DNA of 64,000 bases, taken from NCBI GenBank assembly GCA_018136815.1, contig CM030934.1:6681698-6745697 (forward strand), given 5' to 3'. Positions 10,601 to 21,411 of this stretch are shown in pieces. The stretch's first letter is position 1, and each line of letters starts with the position of its first letter. This stretch comes from Isochrysis galbana (Eukaryota; Haptophyta; Isochrysidales; Isochrysidaceae). A program made the position numbers and the translations under genes. The notes beneath the pieces are model-generated. The model was given only the letters and a program-made list of their open reading frames with translations, was not told where the DNA came from and did no database searches.

Positions 10601-13024
10601 TGCCAACGCGAGCATCTCGTCCGAGGTGGTACCGTCCGGGCGTCTGCCAAGCGTGAGGTGGTACGAGGTGGCGTTGCGCCTCTTCAGCTCATGTGACGAA
10701 CCCACGGCTTGCAGGCGCCCCCTGTGCAGGATGGCGACGCGATCTCCCAAGGCATCTGCCTCGTCGAGAAAGTGGGTAGTGAGGATGATAGCCCGTCCCA
10801 ACTTGGAGTCGGAGATGATTTGCCACACCGTTCGACGCGACACAGGGTCCATACCCGCCGTGGGCTCGTCGAGAAGAACGAACTTAGGGCTGCCGATGAG
10901 CGCGCATGCGAGGGAAAGCTTGCGCTTCTGCCCGCCTGACAATGTGTCGGTCCGCGCACTGAACTTGGATTCGTCGAGGCCCACGTCCGCCAGCAGCTTC
11001 TCGACTGCGCCACTGGTGAGCTGCTTCTCACTCATCCCCTTGACGGCGCCGATCAGCTGGAGGTTCTCGCGGCATGTGAGGGGCAAGAACACGAGGTCGT
11101 GCTGAGGACAAACACCGGAGATGGCCCGAATCGAGTCCATCTGGCGATTAGTCGAGTAGCCGTAAACAGTCGCTTCACCTTCTGACTGGGGGAAGAGGCC
11201 AGTTAAGATGTTGATGACCGTAGTCTTGCCTGCGCCGTTCTGGCCGAGTAGCGCCGTCACCTGGCCTTCATAGAAACCGATATTGAGCCCCTCCAACGCA
11301 ACCACAGACTCACTCTTCTTCCTCCCGGAAAAGGCGCGCCCCAGGTTCGTGAGCCGCACTGCCTCGATCGCCCCGTCAAGGCACTCCTCCGACGCGGCGA
11401 CGGGCGCCAGCCCTGCCGCCGCGCCACGGCTCGAAGGCATCTTGCCCTTGGCGAGGGATCGGCGCGATAGGTAAATGGTCAGAGCTAAGTATACCAGCGT
11501 GTCGAGCACAAGGAAGCCCCACACCCCCAGGAGGGACGGGAGCGGCCCTGTGCCCTGCACAAGGGTTGCCCAAGTGACGCCACGCCCAGCGCTCTCCACC
11601 CTGACGAAGATTGAGATGCCGCCCAGCCCGGCTACATGGGCACAAAGGCAACAGATGGCCCAGACAGCCGCTTGCGCGTGGAAGAAGTAGCACAGCGCAA
11701 AGATACCCATGACCAAGATGAAGACGATGAAGCTCACGGCCATCGTCGCTTGCTTGCTTTTCTCCGGGTCGTTGGCTCCCGTTTTGCCTGTGGAGAGGAC
11801 CAAGAAGGTGAAGGCGAGCGTGGCGAAGCCAGTGAGCACGAGAGTAATCCAAACGAGGAAGTAGTTGGAGTTTGGAAACCAGTTCATCGCTGCAAAGGCC
11901 ACCGTTTGCACCGAGCATGCAAGCAACTGCATTGCACCATAAACGATGAACCAGCTGAGGTAGTATGTGCTGTACGTGAGACCCATCATTCGCATGCCTG
12001 CCACTAGATTGTCGCACTGCGGGCAAGGGTCCAGGGTGGCGTCGAATCGGCCTTGAGTGGGAGCGCTGTACGCTCGCCGTTTATATGCAAGGATCAGATG
12101 CTGTTGCAGACGGGCGGTTCCCCCCGAAGACCTGGGAAGAAAGGATTGGCTGCCCGGTCTCCCGATCTCTTGAGTGCAGGGCCGGCGGGTACGCACCTTT
12201 TCGTTGAGCATGAATTGCGTCAGCAGCATGCTCATTGTGAACGGTGGGACGCACGCAAACACGGGCAGCAAGAAGCCCAGCAAGAGCGAGGAGTCGGGGG
12301 AATATGTCGAAGAGAAGGGTAACAGCGGGAAGCGCGTGACCTGCACCCCGCTCGAAGCGGTGACGTTGGCTGCTGTCATTCCTGCCGCCACTGCAGCAAT
12401 GGCGCGGTCAACTGCCCATTGTATCGAGATGAAGCCCGAGGTGAGGAAAGTCGAGTCCTCGTCGTTGTGCCCGCTGTAGGTGAGACTCCGAGTGCCGAGC
12501 TGGGGCTCGGTTGGCCACTCAAAGTCGCGCTGCCGAGTCGAGTCAGCAGAGATGAGGTCGCGCGACATGGCGATGGTGTAGTCGCCAAGCTGCTCCACTG
12601 AGCTGGTTGCGTTGACCCGATTGAATAGTAGCGCCGCCATCGCCACACCCTGCAGCGAAGGCTGCGCGAGGAAGGCGGCGTAGAGCGCATCCGCTGAGGC
12701 GAAGCCAAGCACGTAACAAGTGGCGTTGGTTGTGGAAAGGAGGCTGGCGGAGGCCTGTGCGAGCGCGTCTGTGTGCGGCTGCGCGGGCGCGTACAGGATG
12801 GCTGGCCGGAGAGTGCATAGCGAGGGTGTGAGTGAGAGAGGGAGCGGACGGGGTGAGGGCGAGGGCGAGAGGGGTGCATCGACAACGCTCTTGAAGGAGA
12901 GGAGCGAGAGCGAGATGACCGCGTAGCACGCGATGTTGAACAGCTCCTGGAAGGTGAACCATCCGCCGGGCAGCCGCGTCTTGGTGAAGAGAATCTTACG
13001 GAGCTGCCAGCGCAGAGCGCCCAT
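7638..13024 (-). CDS. ABCA-type full-size ABC transporter, copy 2 (complete)
   Basis: Complete ABC subfamily A transporter, predicted 1670 aa, three exons: 12197-13024, 8174-12016, 7638-7979. Intron 1 (12017-12196, 180 bp, GTGCGT...GCAG) is placed so that NEK joins CDNLVAGMRMMGL, which fits the spacing of ABCA proteins before the MRxMGL motif. Intron 2 (7980-8173, GTGCGA...TTCAG) joins NGRLQ to VLGSPQHLK. All introns are phase 0. Layout: membrane segment and large loop, membrane domain, NBD1 (Walker A GQNGAGKTT, signature LSGGQKRKLS, Walker B LLDEPTAGMD), second loop and membrane domain, NBD2 (GPNGAGKTT, LSGGTRRKL, FLDEPTTGVD), then the typical end TLEQVFLNIA. Both ATPase sites look intact. 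ABCA proteins move lipids or related substrates; the substrate here is unknown. Confidence 0.93.
8047..8115. repeat. 18-bp tandem repeat inside ABCA copy 2 intron 2
   Basis: Four units of GTGTGAGTTTGCGCCCCC with one or two changes. They lie in the 194-bp intron, and when read through they give a spurious repeat in the open frame that extends past the exon. Confidence 0.85.
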
Positions 13025-13750
13025 CGCAGGAGAGGGGAGGGGCGTGGGGTGGGGGGGGGGGCGGGAGAGGCGGAAGGAGGCCGGCCACGCAGAAGGAATG
13101 AAGGGGGAGAAGGGGAACAGGACAATAGAGAAAGAGCGCGGAGTGAAACGGGGGGGGGGGGGGGAGGCGATGAAAGAGAGGGAGCTCGGGGGGGCCGTTG
13201 GGAAGCTCAAAGGGACCTCGGGGGACGTGGGACGGAGAGAGACGGAGGGTCAAAGAAAACGCTAAGAGAGAAAGAGACAGGGGGCGGGGCGGCTGACCAA
13301 GGGGGGCGGGGGTCCTCGGGACAAGGGAGAGATGGGACACACGAGATCGGACGCAAGAGGCGCTGCGGGCTGCAAGCGCGACTGCGGCCACCGAGGGAGT
13401 TTCCCCCGGGGGCACCATTCGGGGGGCATGGAAGGACGGAGAGAGCGGACGACGAAGGGACGGAGGGTGAGAAAAAACGCGAAAAGAGAAGAAGAAGGAG
13501 GAAGGGCGGGGGGCGACCAAGGGAAAAAACAAGGGCGGCGGGGGTTCTCAGATAGGACACACGAGATCGGACGGACGGGGAATGGGGGTTGGGTGCTCGA
13601 GGCTGTGTGTGTGTGTGTAAGACAAGACATCTCTGAATGAAGAGAGAGGAGGGCACTCGGAGGGTGCTGCGTGTGAGGGAGGCTGGCTGCGGGCTGCAAG
13701 CGCGACTGCGGCCATCGAGGGAGTCTACCCTGGGGGCACCACTCGGGGAG
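13025..13750. other. GA-rich 5' flank of ABCA copy 2 with internal duplications
   Basis: No gene seen. Purine-rich low-complexity DNA with G homopolymers. A ~65-bp segment beginning GCTGCGGGCTGCAAGCGCGA occurs at about 13364 and again at about 13687. A shorter GACACACGAGATCGGACG repeats at about 13336 and 13557. This is a stepwise local duplication. A TG run lies near 13604-13617. Confidence 0.6.
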
Positions 13751-13815
13751 GTGTCGTTCCGTCAAATGTGGGACATGAGCGAATTGAGCGATCGAATGTC
13801 CACAGTTGTACACAT
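13751..13815 (+). mobile_element. solo end of a TIR transposon
   Basis: Begins GTGTCGTTCCGTCAAATGTG, matching the left terminus of the element at 17323-17853, and continues with AATGTCCACAGTTGT comparable to AATGTCCATAGTTAT there. No right terminus is seen. Confidence 0.55.
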
Positions 13816-13899
13816 AGCGTTATTTTAAAATTAAATGTAGACTAGCGTAACATTCCCTGCTTCCCGCGACGCGTGTCCCCCCGGAGGGCGCCGTGTCGG

Positions 13900-14460
13900 C
13901 GCTTTTCGATTGTGATTACTTGTAACTATGGGCACGGCGCGATGTGCATCGGTCACCCCGCGGGGGCGCCGTGCGTGCGCATAGAAACTTTTTCCCATAA
14001 GGCCCACATTAACGTAAAGTAGCCGTATACGAGATGTTTCGTTGCGCAGCACGTGTGATTACTTGCAATCATTGTGCACGCCGTGCGTATGCGCATCGGC
14101 TCCCCCCCCCCTCGCGAGGGCGCCGTGCGTGCGCATAGAAACTTTTTCCCCTAAGGCCCACATTAACGTAAAGTAGCCATATACGATGTTTCGTTTACGC
14201 AGCACGTGTGATTACTTGCAATCATTGTGCACGCCGTGCGTATGCGAATCGAACCCCCCCCCCACTCGCGAGTGCGCCGTGCGTGCGCATAGAAACTTTT
14301 TCCCCTAAGGCCCACATTAACGTAAAGTAGCCATATACGAGATGTTTCGTTTGCGCAGCACGTGTGATTACTTGCAATCATTGTGCACGCCGTGCGTATG
14401 CACATCGGCTCCCCCCCCGCGGGGGCGCCGTGCGTGCGCATAGCAACTTCCAGGAAGGTG
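13900..14460. repeat. ~154-bp tandem repeat (about 3.6 units)
   Basis: Units begin near 13903 (diverged), 14050, 14203 and 14357. Each contains GTGTGATTACTTGCAATCAT, a C tract, GCGCCGTGCGTGCGCATAG, AAACTTTTTCCCCTAAGGCC and ACGTAAAGTAGCCATATACG. The array lies directly 5' of the chimeric retroelement ORF at 14748. Confidence 0.85.
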
Positions 14461-14747
14461 CACCCCGTGCGTTCACTCTTTCCGCGGGGGGACTCTGGAC
14501 GCAGAGGCGGTCGGGAACCGTGGGGGCACCCCCCTGGGACCGGGGAAAATATTACCGTATACTGCGAAAACACTAACGTAAACAACCGGTACGTCTTTCT
14601 GGTCTCTCCTCTTCCCCGGGTCCCCTCCCCCGGGTCCCCTCCTCCCCCTCTCATCGACCTACCAGAGAGAGACGGCTCCTACTGCCTGCCTCCCTCCTCC
14701 CTCCTCGCTCACCCTCCAGCTCTCTCCTCGCCCTCGTCTTCCTCACG

Positions 14748-16568
14748 ATGGTGGCGACTCGGCGCGCATCGGTACGGTCCTCCGTCCTCTCCTCTCGTGC
14801 TCCTGCTCGCTGGTTTCGTTCGACTCGCTCGACACAGCCACCTGTCGACTGGACGCCGAGCGCAAGCGCTGCTCGCACGACTCGTTCCTCTTCCTGCTCC
14901 AAGGGCGCGGCGGAGGAGGCGGAGCCTGTTCGCGTTCCTGATGCCGAGGAGGAGGCCCTTTCCCCGACCGATGAGGCCACCACCACCACCACCGACGAGG
15001 ACTCCGGGCCTGTGGGAGGAGAAGAGGAGAACGAGGACTGTGCGTCGGACGCTCCAGGTCTTCTTGTTCCCATCGCGCGGGTTGCGGATGTCGAGGAGCC
15101 AGCCGAGTCGATGGAGGAGGTCGAGACCGCCCACGCGCTCGCTCTCGCCGATGAGAAGGAAGCCGAGGAAGAGGACGAGAAGGCGGAGAAGGCGGAGAAT
15201 GAGAAGACGGCTGCGTCCGACGCACCAGTCGGAGAAGTCTTCACTCGGTTCGAAGAGGCCACGCAGCTGGAAGAGGCCACGCAGCTCGAGGAGGAGGAGA
15301 AGGGCGAGACCGCCGAGGAGGCCGAGACCGCCGAGGCGCCCGCTCCTGCCAAGGCGAACGAAAAGGAGGGTGAGGAGAAGACGGAGGAGAAGGAAGAGGA
15401 GACGTCCGACGCACCCGCTCAGGAGGGGTTGGAGGTGGCCACGCAGCTGGAGGAACTGACTCAGCTCGAGGAGTCCGCGGAGACCGCAGCCGAACCAGAA
15501 ACGGAAAGCGCACCCCCGCGGCAAGAGGCAACCGGCGCCCAACACGACCCGGAAGAACCACCTCTCGAGCTAAGAATAACGATTGACGGAGACTACTACG
15601 CGAAGATCAAAGAAAGGTGGTATGAGGCGGAGCTCTCATACCTAGGCACACCGATAATAGGGAGTAGACTATTCGGAGTACCCACAAACCTAGACTCGTC
15701 CCCACCGGCACGATGGGGAGAAGGATTCAAAACTAACAAAAGGCTAGAATACCCCCTAGCCGATGAGTATACGCTAGACGGCAAAACGCCGCTAGACGGC
15801 ATCGGAGTAGAACATCTGACCGAGGCCCTCCAGCAGAAGGATCGCAAACGCAAGCGCCTCACGGGGCCGACCAAGTGGGGGGGGAAACTCCAACTACCCA
15901 AAGAAACATGGACGAACCTGGCGAAGCTATACACCTCGCCGATGATAACGGCGCGGGACATGCACCTTCATTTCAAACATATCACACACAGGCGAGTGGG
16001 CACGTATAACCGCTTCCCAGACAGGGCCAACACGTGCCGCATATGTGGGGACACGGACGAATCCTCGACACACTTGGGGGAGTGCCCCGGGATAACTAAA
16101 ATTCTCAGCGAATTGAACAAAGTCGCACGCTTCTCACCCAAGATGGAAAGGAGCAGGGATGAAACAATTATAGACAACCTATTCATATTCCCGAAGGGAG
16201 ACGCCCCGAAAGCGCTATGCACGTTATACCTACTGGCGTGGAGGTACATAATCACGGACTTCTATAGAATACATTACGACGGCATAAACTTCTCAGAAGA
16301 ATCAATACTGATAAGAATAATAGAACGTTACACCGCGCTAAGTAAAGCACTCCTCTTCGCTCAAGAGACGGACTCGGCGAGAACCGCCCAAGCGGGCATG
16401 GGAAGACAGCCTAAGAAAAGGATAGACATGAACGACTTGAGACCCATTTTCAACAGAAACGACAAAGGCGGTCTTAAGCCTAGTGCGGAGCTAGTGGCAC
16501 TAGCCACCAAGCTGAAGATCGCATACGTTGTCGAGGAAAATAAGGATCATGAGGACAAAGGCTACTGA
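14748..16568 (+). CDS. chimeric ORF: acidic Glu-rich N-terminus fused to a LINE ORF2 C-terminal (zf-RVT-like) domain
   Basis: An uninterrupted 606-codon frame from the ATG at 14748. Residues 1 to about 265 are GC-rich and acidic with tandem ATQLEE units, unlike retroelement proteins. From about residue 266 (codons shift to AGA/ATA-rich usage) it matches the C-terminal part of a non-LTR retrotransposon ORF2. That part contains HLHFKHITHRRVGTYNRFPD and a knuckle of C-x2-C-x7-H-x4-C type (CRICGDTDESSTHLGEC), followed by a helical tail with TDSARTAQAGMGRQPKKR. Related remnants are at 26767-27220 and 61441-61860. No endonuclease or reverse-transcriptase core is present. It may be a dead fusion, a domesticated gene, or an element whose true upstream exons differ. 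Confidence 0.6.
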   Translation: MVATRRASVRSSVLSSRAPARWFRSTRSTQPPVDWTPSASAARTTRSSSCSKGAAEEAEPVRVPDAEEEALSPTDEATTTTTDEDSGPVGGEEENEDCASDAPGLLVPIARVADVEEPAESMEEVETAHALALADEKEAEEEDEKAEKAENEKTAASDAPVGEVFTRFEEATQLEEATQLEEEEKGETAEEAETAEAPAPAKANEKEGEEKTEEKEEETSDAPAQEGLEVATQLEELTQLEESAETAAEPETESAPPRQEATGAQHDPEEPPLELRITIDGDYYAKIKERWYEAELSYLGTPIIGSRLFGVPTNLDSSPPARWGEGFKTNKRLEYPLADEYTLDGKTPLDGIGVEHLTEALQQKDRKRKRLTGPTKWGGKLQLPKETWTNLAKLYTSPMITARDMHLHFKHITHRRVGTYNRFPDRANTCRICGDTDESSTHLGECPGITKILSELNKVARFSPKMERSRDETIIDNLFIFPKGDAPKALCTLYLLAWRYIITDFYRIHYDGINFSEESILIRIIERYTALSKALLFAQETDSARTAQAGMGRQPKKRIDMNDLRPIFNRNDKGGLKPSAELVALATKLKIAYVVEENKDHEDKGY

Positions 16569-17078
16569 AGCACCGACACACCACTCGAGGTTGCTACTGG
16601 AATCAATAGAGGCCAGACTCAACCCCTACGCACACAGCGCGGCCAAGTAGGCACGCGTGATGTCAACGACGACATCAACAGGCCTGCCCGGACCCCACAC
16701 TCTGAACCAGGCCTCAGGTAGCGCACCGAGGCCGGACCCCGGAAACCGAAGAAAAAGGAAAGAAGGGGGGCAGGGGAAGAGGTGGAGGGCGGGAAGATAA
16801 GGGCGGTGTGAATAGAGAAAGGGAGTCCCGTAATCAGTAGGTGTGTAGCCCCGAATCTTCAGAAGTTTTTTTTTCCTGGTATACTACTCACTTTAATTTT
16901 AGCCCGTGCTTTGGAAATTTGCGCCGGAGGAGCGCGCGCGACGCGCCCCTCCCTGCCCCCCCCCCCCCCTTCCTGCCCGCCTGCCCATGCTGCGCCTGTG
17001 CGCCTGCTCCACCGCATCGCGCCGCTCGCGACTCGTCGTGCGGCTGCAAGTGTGGTAGTGAGTGCAGGCGTGCTAACT
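16569..17078. other. 3' flank of the retroelement ORF and 5' part of a hAT copy
   Basis: 16569-16860 is probable retroelement 3' UTR without a clear poly-A or target-site duplication. 16860-17078 has a T run, a C homopolymer near 16963, and alanine/arginine-rich open frames with no family match. 17079-17113 looks like an intron end: GCTAAC branch-point-like motif, pyrimidines, then GCGCAG before the hAT exon. Confidence 0.45.
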
Positions 17079-17114
17079 AAGCGCCTCCCTCAGCCGTCCA
17101 TCGTCCTGCGCAGG

Positions 17115-18150
17115 ATGGCGGAAGAAGAAGGCGACGAGCGACTCCATCCAGCGATGACGACAGTGCCCGCCATCGTCGGATACTTCAACCGCTCGACCAG
17201 CGGAGTCCAGGACTTGCAAATGATCCAGAAGTCGCTCAATCTGCCCATCCGGCAGCCGGTCCAAGATGCTTCGACGCGCTGGTTTTCGACGTTCATGATG
17301 GCGGAGTGGTTCGTCGAACAAGGTGTCGTTCCGTCAATTATGGGACAAATCGAATGGAGCCATCAAATGTCCATAGTTATTTATCCATTTATACAACAAT
17401 ATTGCACATACCCTGTTATCGCGACTTTTAATAATATCTATGGTGAACACATTGCGCCGCGCGCTTTCAGAACGCAACTAGCTCACATCGCGCTGCGCAC
17501 TTCAGTCCCTTGCCCCGGCCCAGGGCGGCTTCTCCTCCACGAGGTCTACGCCCAGCTGCCCAGCCGTCGGAACAGGTTCGCGATGCTCTCCCGTTTAGGT
17601 TTAGGAAGGCCGAGAGGCCGAGTGGTGTAATGCATTCTTTGAAGGATATCGTCAAGTGTGGAGTGCAACATATCGTTGAACCATTTAAGATCATCGTCTA
17701 AGGCGACTACGGCTGGTCTAATTTTTGGAGCCATGGCGAGCCCTAAGAAAGGGTGGAGATTTTTTTCCCAAACGTCGAACCCGCGCCGTCTAAAACATGA
17801 CATTCTAAGCAAAAACAAAACTACAGTCTAGTCCTCTTTCGACGGAACGCGACTTCAGCAGCAGGCGGTGCAGGTCTACGATGTGCAGTTCGAAGCGCAG
17901 GCCGTTAGGAACGACGCGTACAAAGACAATCGCATGCTGCACGAGGACTGGGCAATCTTGGAGCAAACTCTCGGGGCGCGCTTCACGCATCGGCCACTGC
18001 CACCAATAAAATGCTGGAAGGCACACACTATGTGACAGCATCACTCGTTCTCGTTCTTCCCACTGTGTACAGGCTCATTCAAGGCACGACCGACGGCCCG
18101 CTGTTCATCAAGACCAGGGACCCTCAACATCAATGGGTGCGCGCACGAGA
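17115..18150 (+). pseudogene. hAT-superfamily transposase, interrupted and frameshifted
   Basis: The left part (17115-17322) reads LNLPIRQPVQDASTRW then STFMMAEWFVEQ, the conserved 'QDvsTRWnSt' segment of hAT transposases. The right part (from 17854) continues VQVYDVQFEAQAV, LHEDWAILEQTLG and then ATNKMLEGTHYVTASLVL before TVYRLIQG, as in hAT proteins ahead of the C-terminal dimerisation region. The two parts are separated by the insertion 17323-17853; omitting it leaves one continuous frame across the junction. A further frame change lies near 17965, and no C-terminal dimerisation domain is seen, so the gene is dead. A splice-acceptor-like sequence precedes 17115. Confidence 0.75.
17323..17853. 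mobile_element. 531-bp TIR transposon inserted in the hAT gene
   Basis: Left end GTGTCGTTCCGTCAA; right end, in reverse complement, GTCGCGTTCCGTCGA, so the imperfect terminal repeats are about 15 bp. No target-site duplication is visible. A minus-strand frame at 17546-17818 (90 codons, containing VALDDDLKWFNDMLHSTLDD) may be a transposase relic, but I cannot place it in a family. Single ends of the same family occur at 13751 and about 27285-27345. Confidence 0.65.
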
Positions 18151-18325
18151 CATGGTGGCATTTACACCACTTCCAGTCGCACATAGCCTAGCCACACTGC
18201 GAATGCAACAAAAGAAAACTCTGACGGAGAGGGGGAGGGCAAAGGGAGTGTGAGCGGGAAAGCCTAGCTAGGGGGGAGGCGGGGCGGAGGGCCCGGCGGA
18301 GAGAGGCGGAAGAGGGGCGAGGGGA

Positions 18326-21300
18326 ATGGCGCTGCGCGTGGCGAGGGCGGCGGCCAGCCCGATTGGGCACGGGCTCATCGCCACCCGTGAGCTCGTGCCA
18401 GGCGAGCAGCTCCTCGCCCTCGGCCCCCACGAGGTCCTCTCATCGCACCGCGCAAGGAGCCAAGAGGTGACGCTCAGCAAGCCTCCTGTTCCCCCCCCCC
18501 CAACTCCTCCGCCCCTTTCGCCAATGGACGCGGTGGCATACCGCGCCCTCACTCTGCCGCCTTCCCCCCTTCCACGTTGATCCAGTTTGCATTCGTCACC
18601 CGAGACTTCCCGGAGCTGGATACGCCGCCCTTCATGCTTGCACTCCTTCTACTACTCTCTGAGGCGCGCGCTGCTGAGGCTGGAGACAAGATCGAGCCGT
18701 TTTCGCTGACTGATGAGAGCAGGGCAGTCCATGGTGAATGGACCCCGACGGACCTGCTGCGCACTTTACCCGGCGAGAGCGAGCTACGTGAGCTGCCGGC
18801 GATGGCCCGGCAGGATCAACTGGACATCCTTCGCGGAACCGATGCGCACGTACTTGCTACAAATCTTCAGATGGAGGTGGAGGAAACACATCGGAGTTCA
18901 CTTCGAAAGGTTGCCGCGGCGCCAGCATCGCCGTTCAATGGAAGCGTGCCTTTGCTCTCACGGTGGAGGTGAGCTATGGGCTGTAAAAGACCAGCCGCAG
19001 CCCACACCAGAAAGTCCCAGATTCGCCATGGCCAACAGAATGAGGGTCGCAACAATGCGATGCCACATCTATCTGAAGCTGAGCTAGCCAATGCTGAGAT
19101 GGCCATGAACTTTGCTGGCGTTGCCACGTGATGTTTCACAGCTCCTTCCCCACTGAATTGGTGCAGGTGGGCATTGTCGGTGGTGTGGCGTTGCGCCTTG
19201 CCAACACCAATAGGATGTGAGGCAAGCCCACATCGCCACAAGAGAGTCAGCACGGGCGCCGACACGATGGGCGTCGACAAGAACAGACACGCGGAGGCTA
19301 TGGCCAATGAGGAGAACCTCATCCTCCCCCCCCTTCTCTGTGCCGCCAGCCACGCCCCTACCGAGTCCGCGGCGGCACCCACTCCGCCTCTCAGCATAAT
19401 ACCAAGGGCAACCTCCGCGTACGCTACTTCTGTACATTCAGTCGATGCTGTGCTTGCTGCCTCGACCGTCGTGCTTTGCCGCCCCGGCGGCTCACTCTCA
19501 TTGGAAGCTGTGCGCGGCATCGCGCTCGGGGAGGAGCTGACGCTCGACTTTGGCGCCCGCAACAACGCAGAGCTGTTGGTAGCCCGCGGGGAGATCTTGG
19601 CTCAAAACGAACTAGATAGCGTAAGATTCTACATGGAGCCCTCATCCATCAAGGATGATGGGTATCTGTCCACACGCGTCGCACTCCTCGGCTCACATTT
19701 GGGACTCGATCTGGGTGACGAACTACTCCTCCATCCAAAGGGAGTCTTCGATCCCATCACGATCGAGGCACTCGCCATTTTGGCAGCAACGCCGTCTCAG
19801 CTGCAAGAACTGGCGCACCAGGGACCATTTGAGCCGCTGGCTCCGATGCTTGAGTTGCGTGCGCTAGAGAATCTGCGGCACGTGTGCTCGGTCAGATTGG
19901 GGCGCTTCGAGGCATCGTTGGAGGATGACGAACATCGACTTGAGATAGAGATCAAGCTGCTACGCAAAGATGCGGTGGAGAGTGGGTCTGGCCGTGAAGA
20001 CATTAGGATAGCTGCCGTCACCCGGTCCGACGGCATCAGTCACCAAGACCAGCGAGAGGTCGCCAATGGCAGCGCTTCGGCGAGTCAAGTACATGGGCCC
20101 GCCATCACAGGGGGGAGCGTCCACGGGAGCAAGGGCCACGGCCGTCGCATGGCGGTGGTTAATGCGTTGAAACTCCGCATTCTTGAACAACAGATTCTTG
20201 AGGACAACCTCGAGGCGAGCGAAGGGAGAGTGAAGGAACTGCGAAAGCGCGTATTGAACAAGCCGAAACAGAAGCCAAAGGCGCGTAGAAAGGACGAAGG
20301 ACGGTGGGACCGGGCAACGGGATTCCAAGGAACGCGACAACTAGGATCCACCTCGCTTGAGGACGTGACAAGTAGTGCTATGACCACGGAGGAGTCAGCC
20401 GTGTTAGGACTCTCACCAAGGCTCGGTGGGGAACCACGTTTTGATCCATATTCGGTACCACCCATGCGGTGGTCTCAAAATGACACACACGTCGTTCTGA
20501 CGATCAGTCTTCCCCGTCTGTCCATCCTAGACACCCCTTCTCTCGATGGACGTATTCTCCGCCTTCACGTGAGCGGGCATGAACGCGTGGCCCCAGTCAA
20601 GGCGGCTTCTGCGCCGTCGATGCAACCACTTCTACGCGACGAGACTGCGCATTCAATAGGGAAAGGCGCAGGCGGACGCGTTCATCTGAAGGAGTTCAAC
20701 GCGAGCTTGGTGCTGTGGGAGCAGCCGCAGAGTTTGCGGGCCAGTGACATCTCGCATCGGGGATCGCAGCTCAAGGTGTTGCTCACGAAGCCGGATCCGC
20801 TCCTGGTGACGAGTAGAGCTTCAAATGAGCCACGGGGTTCGGACGAAGGCAGCGGGTGGCCGCGATTGCTAGAAAGTGCGGTGCAAGATGGGCTGCTTCG
20901 CCGACATGGTGTGCTGCTCCCAGATCTAGAGGCCATTACTGCCATCCTCGACCAAGAGGAAGCGGATAACGCCGAGTCGGAGCGAGTACGACACAATTTG
21001 GCATGGTTAGAGGACAAGTGGGCTAGGGAGAACAAGGAGCACACCAATCTTGCCGAGTTGATCGAGAATGCTCCTCGCCTAGATCCTGCAAGCTTGAGAG
21101 ACGCGACAGAGGTTGATCGAATGAGGCCTTCTCCGGACCATGAAACAACAGAGCATCGAAGAATGGGCGACTCTACCAAGCCTAGGAGAGCATCCGGGCG
21201 TCGGGATGATGGAAGCGCCTCAATTGTGGGCCAACGAGACCTGCGCGCCATGCCCGGTCTCACTCCGGACCAGCGGCGACGATTGGAATCTGGGGAGCAC

Positions 21301-21411
21301 CCCTCCAAAATTCCGGGCCTCGAAGGAGGGATTGATCTCGAGATCGACCAAACCGGCCTAGGTCGTCTTCTCCATGCGCAGCCTATGGGAACCACCAAAG
21401 ATGAGATGTGA
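18326..21411 (+). CDS. SET-domain (SETD3/Rubisco-LSMT-like) methyltransferase with C-terminal CS domain
   Basis: Exon 1 is 18326-18466 (47 codons, MALRVARAAASPIGHGLIAT...; donor GTGACG). Exon 2 starts at 18586 after TGATCCAG and carries PPFMLALLLLLSE...LRTLPGE, the helix-LP motif typical of SETD3/LSMT SET proteins. One or more further introns between about 18860 and 19320 are not resolved. The last exon, to 21411, has the end of SET (GIALGEELTLDFGARNNAELL, the E-x5-YG-like and N-x-ELL pattern with F for Y), an LSMT-like helical region, coiled coil (LKLRILEQQILEDNLEAS), then a CS/p23-like domain near 20455-20880 (MRWSQNDTHVVLTISLP ... SLVLWEQPQSL ... LKVLLTKPDP). It probably methylates lysine or histidine on a protein substrate; the CS domain suggests chaperone or client contact. 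Substrate unknown. Confidence 0.75.

Noticed and set aside
12017-12196. Extra 60-residue insert in ABCA copy 2
   Set aside because: It has GT-AG ends, is phase 0, breaks a conserved motif spacing and contains a stop in copy 1, so it is an intron.
14709-15545. Leu-rich minus-strand frame opposite the chimeric ORF
   Set aside because: Complement of GAG-rich codons; no motif.
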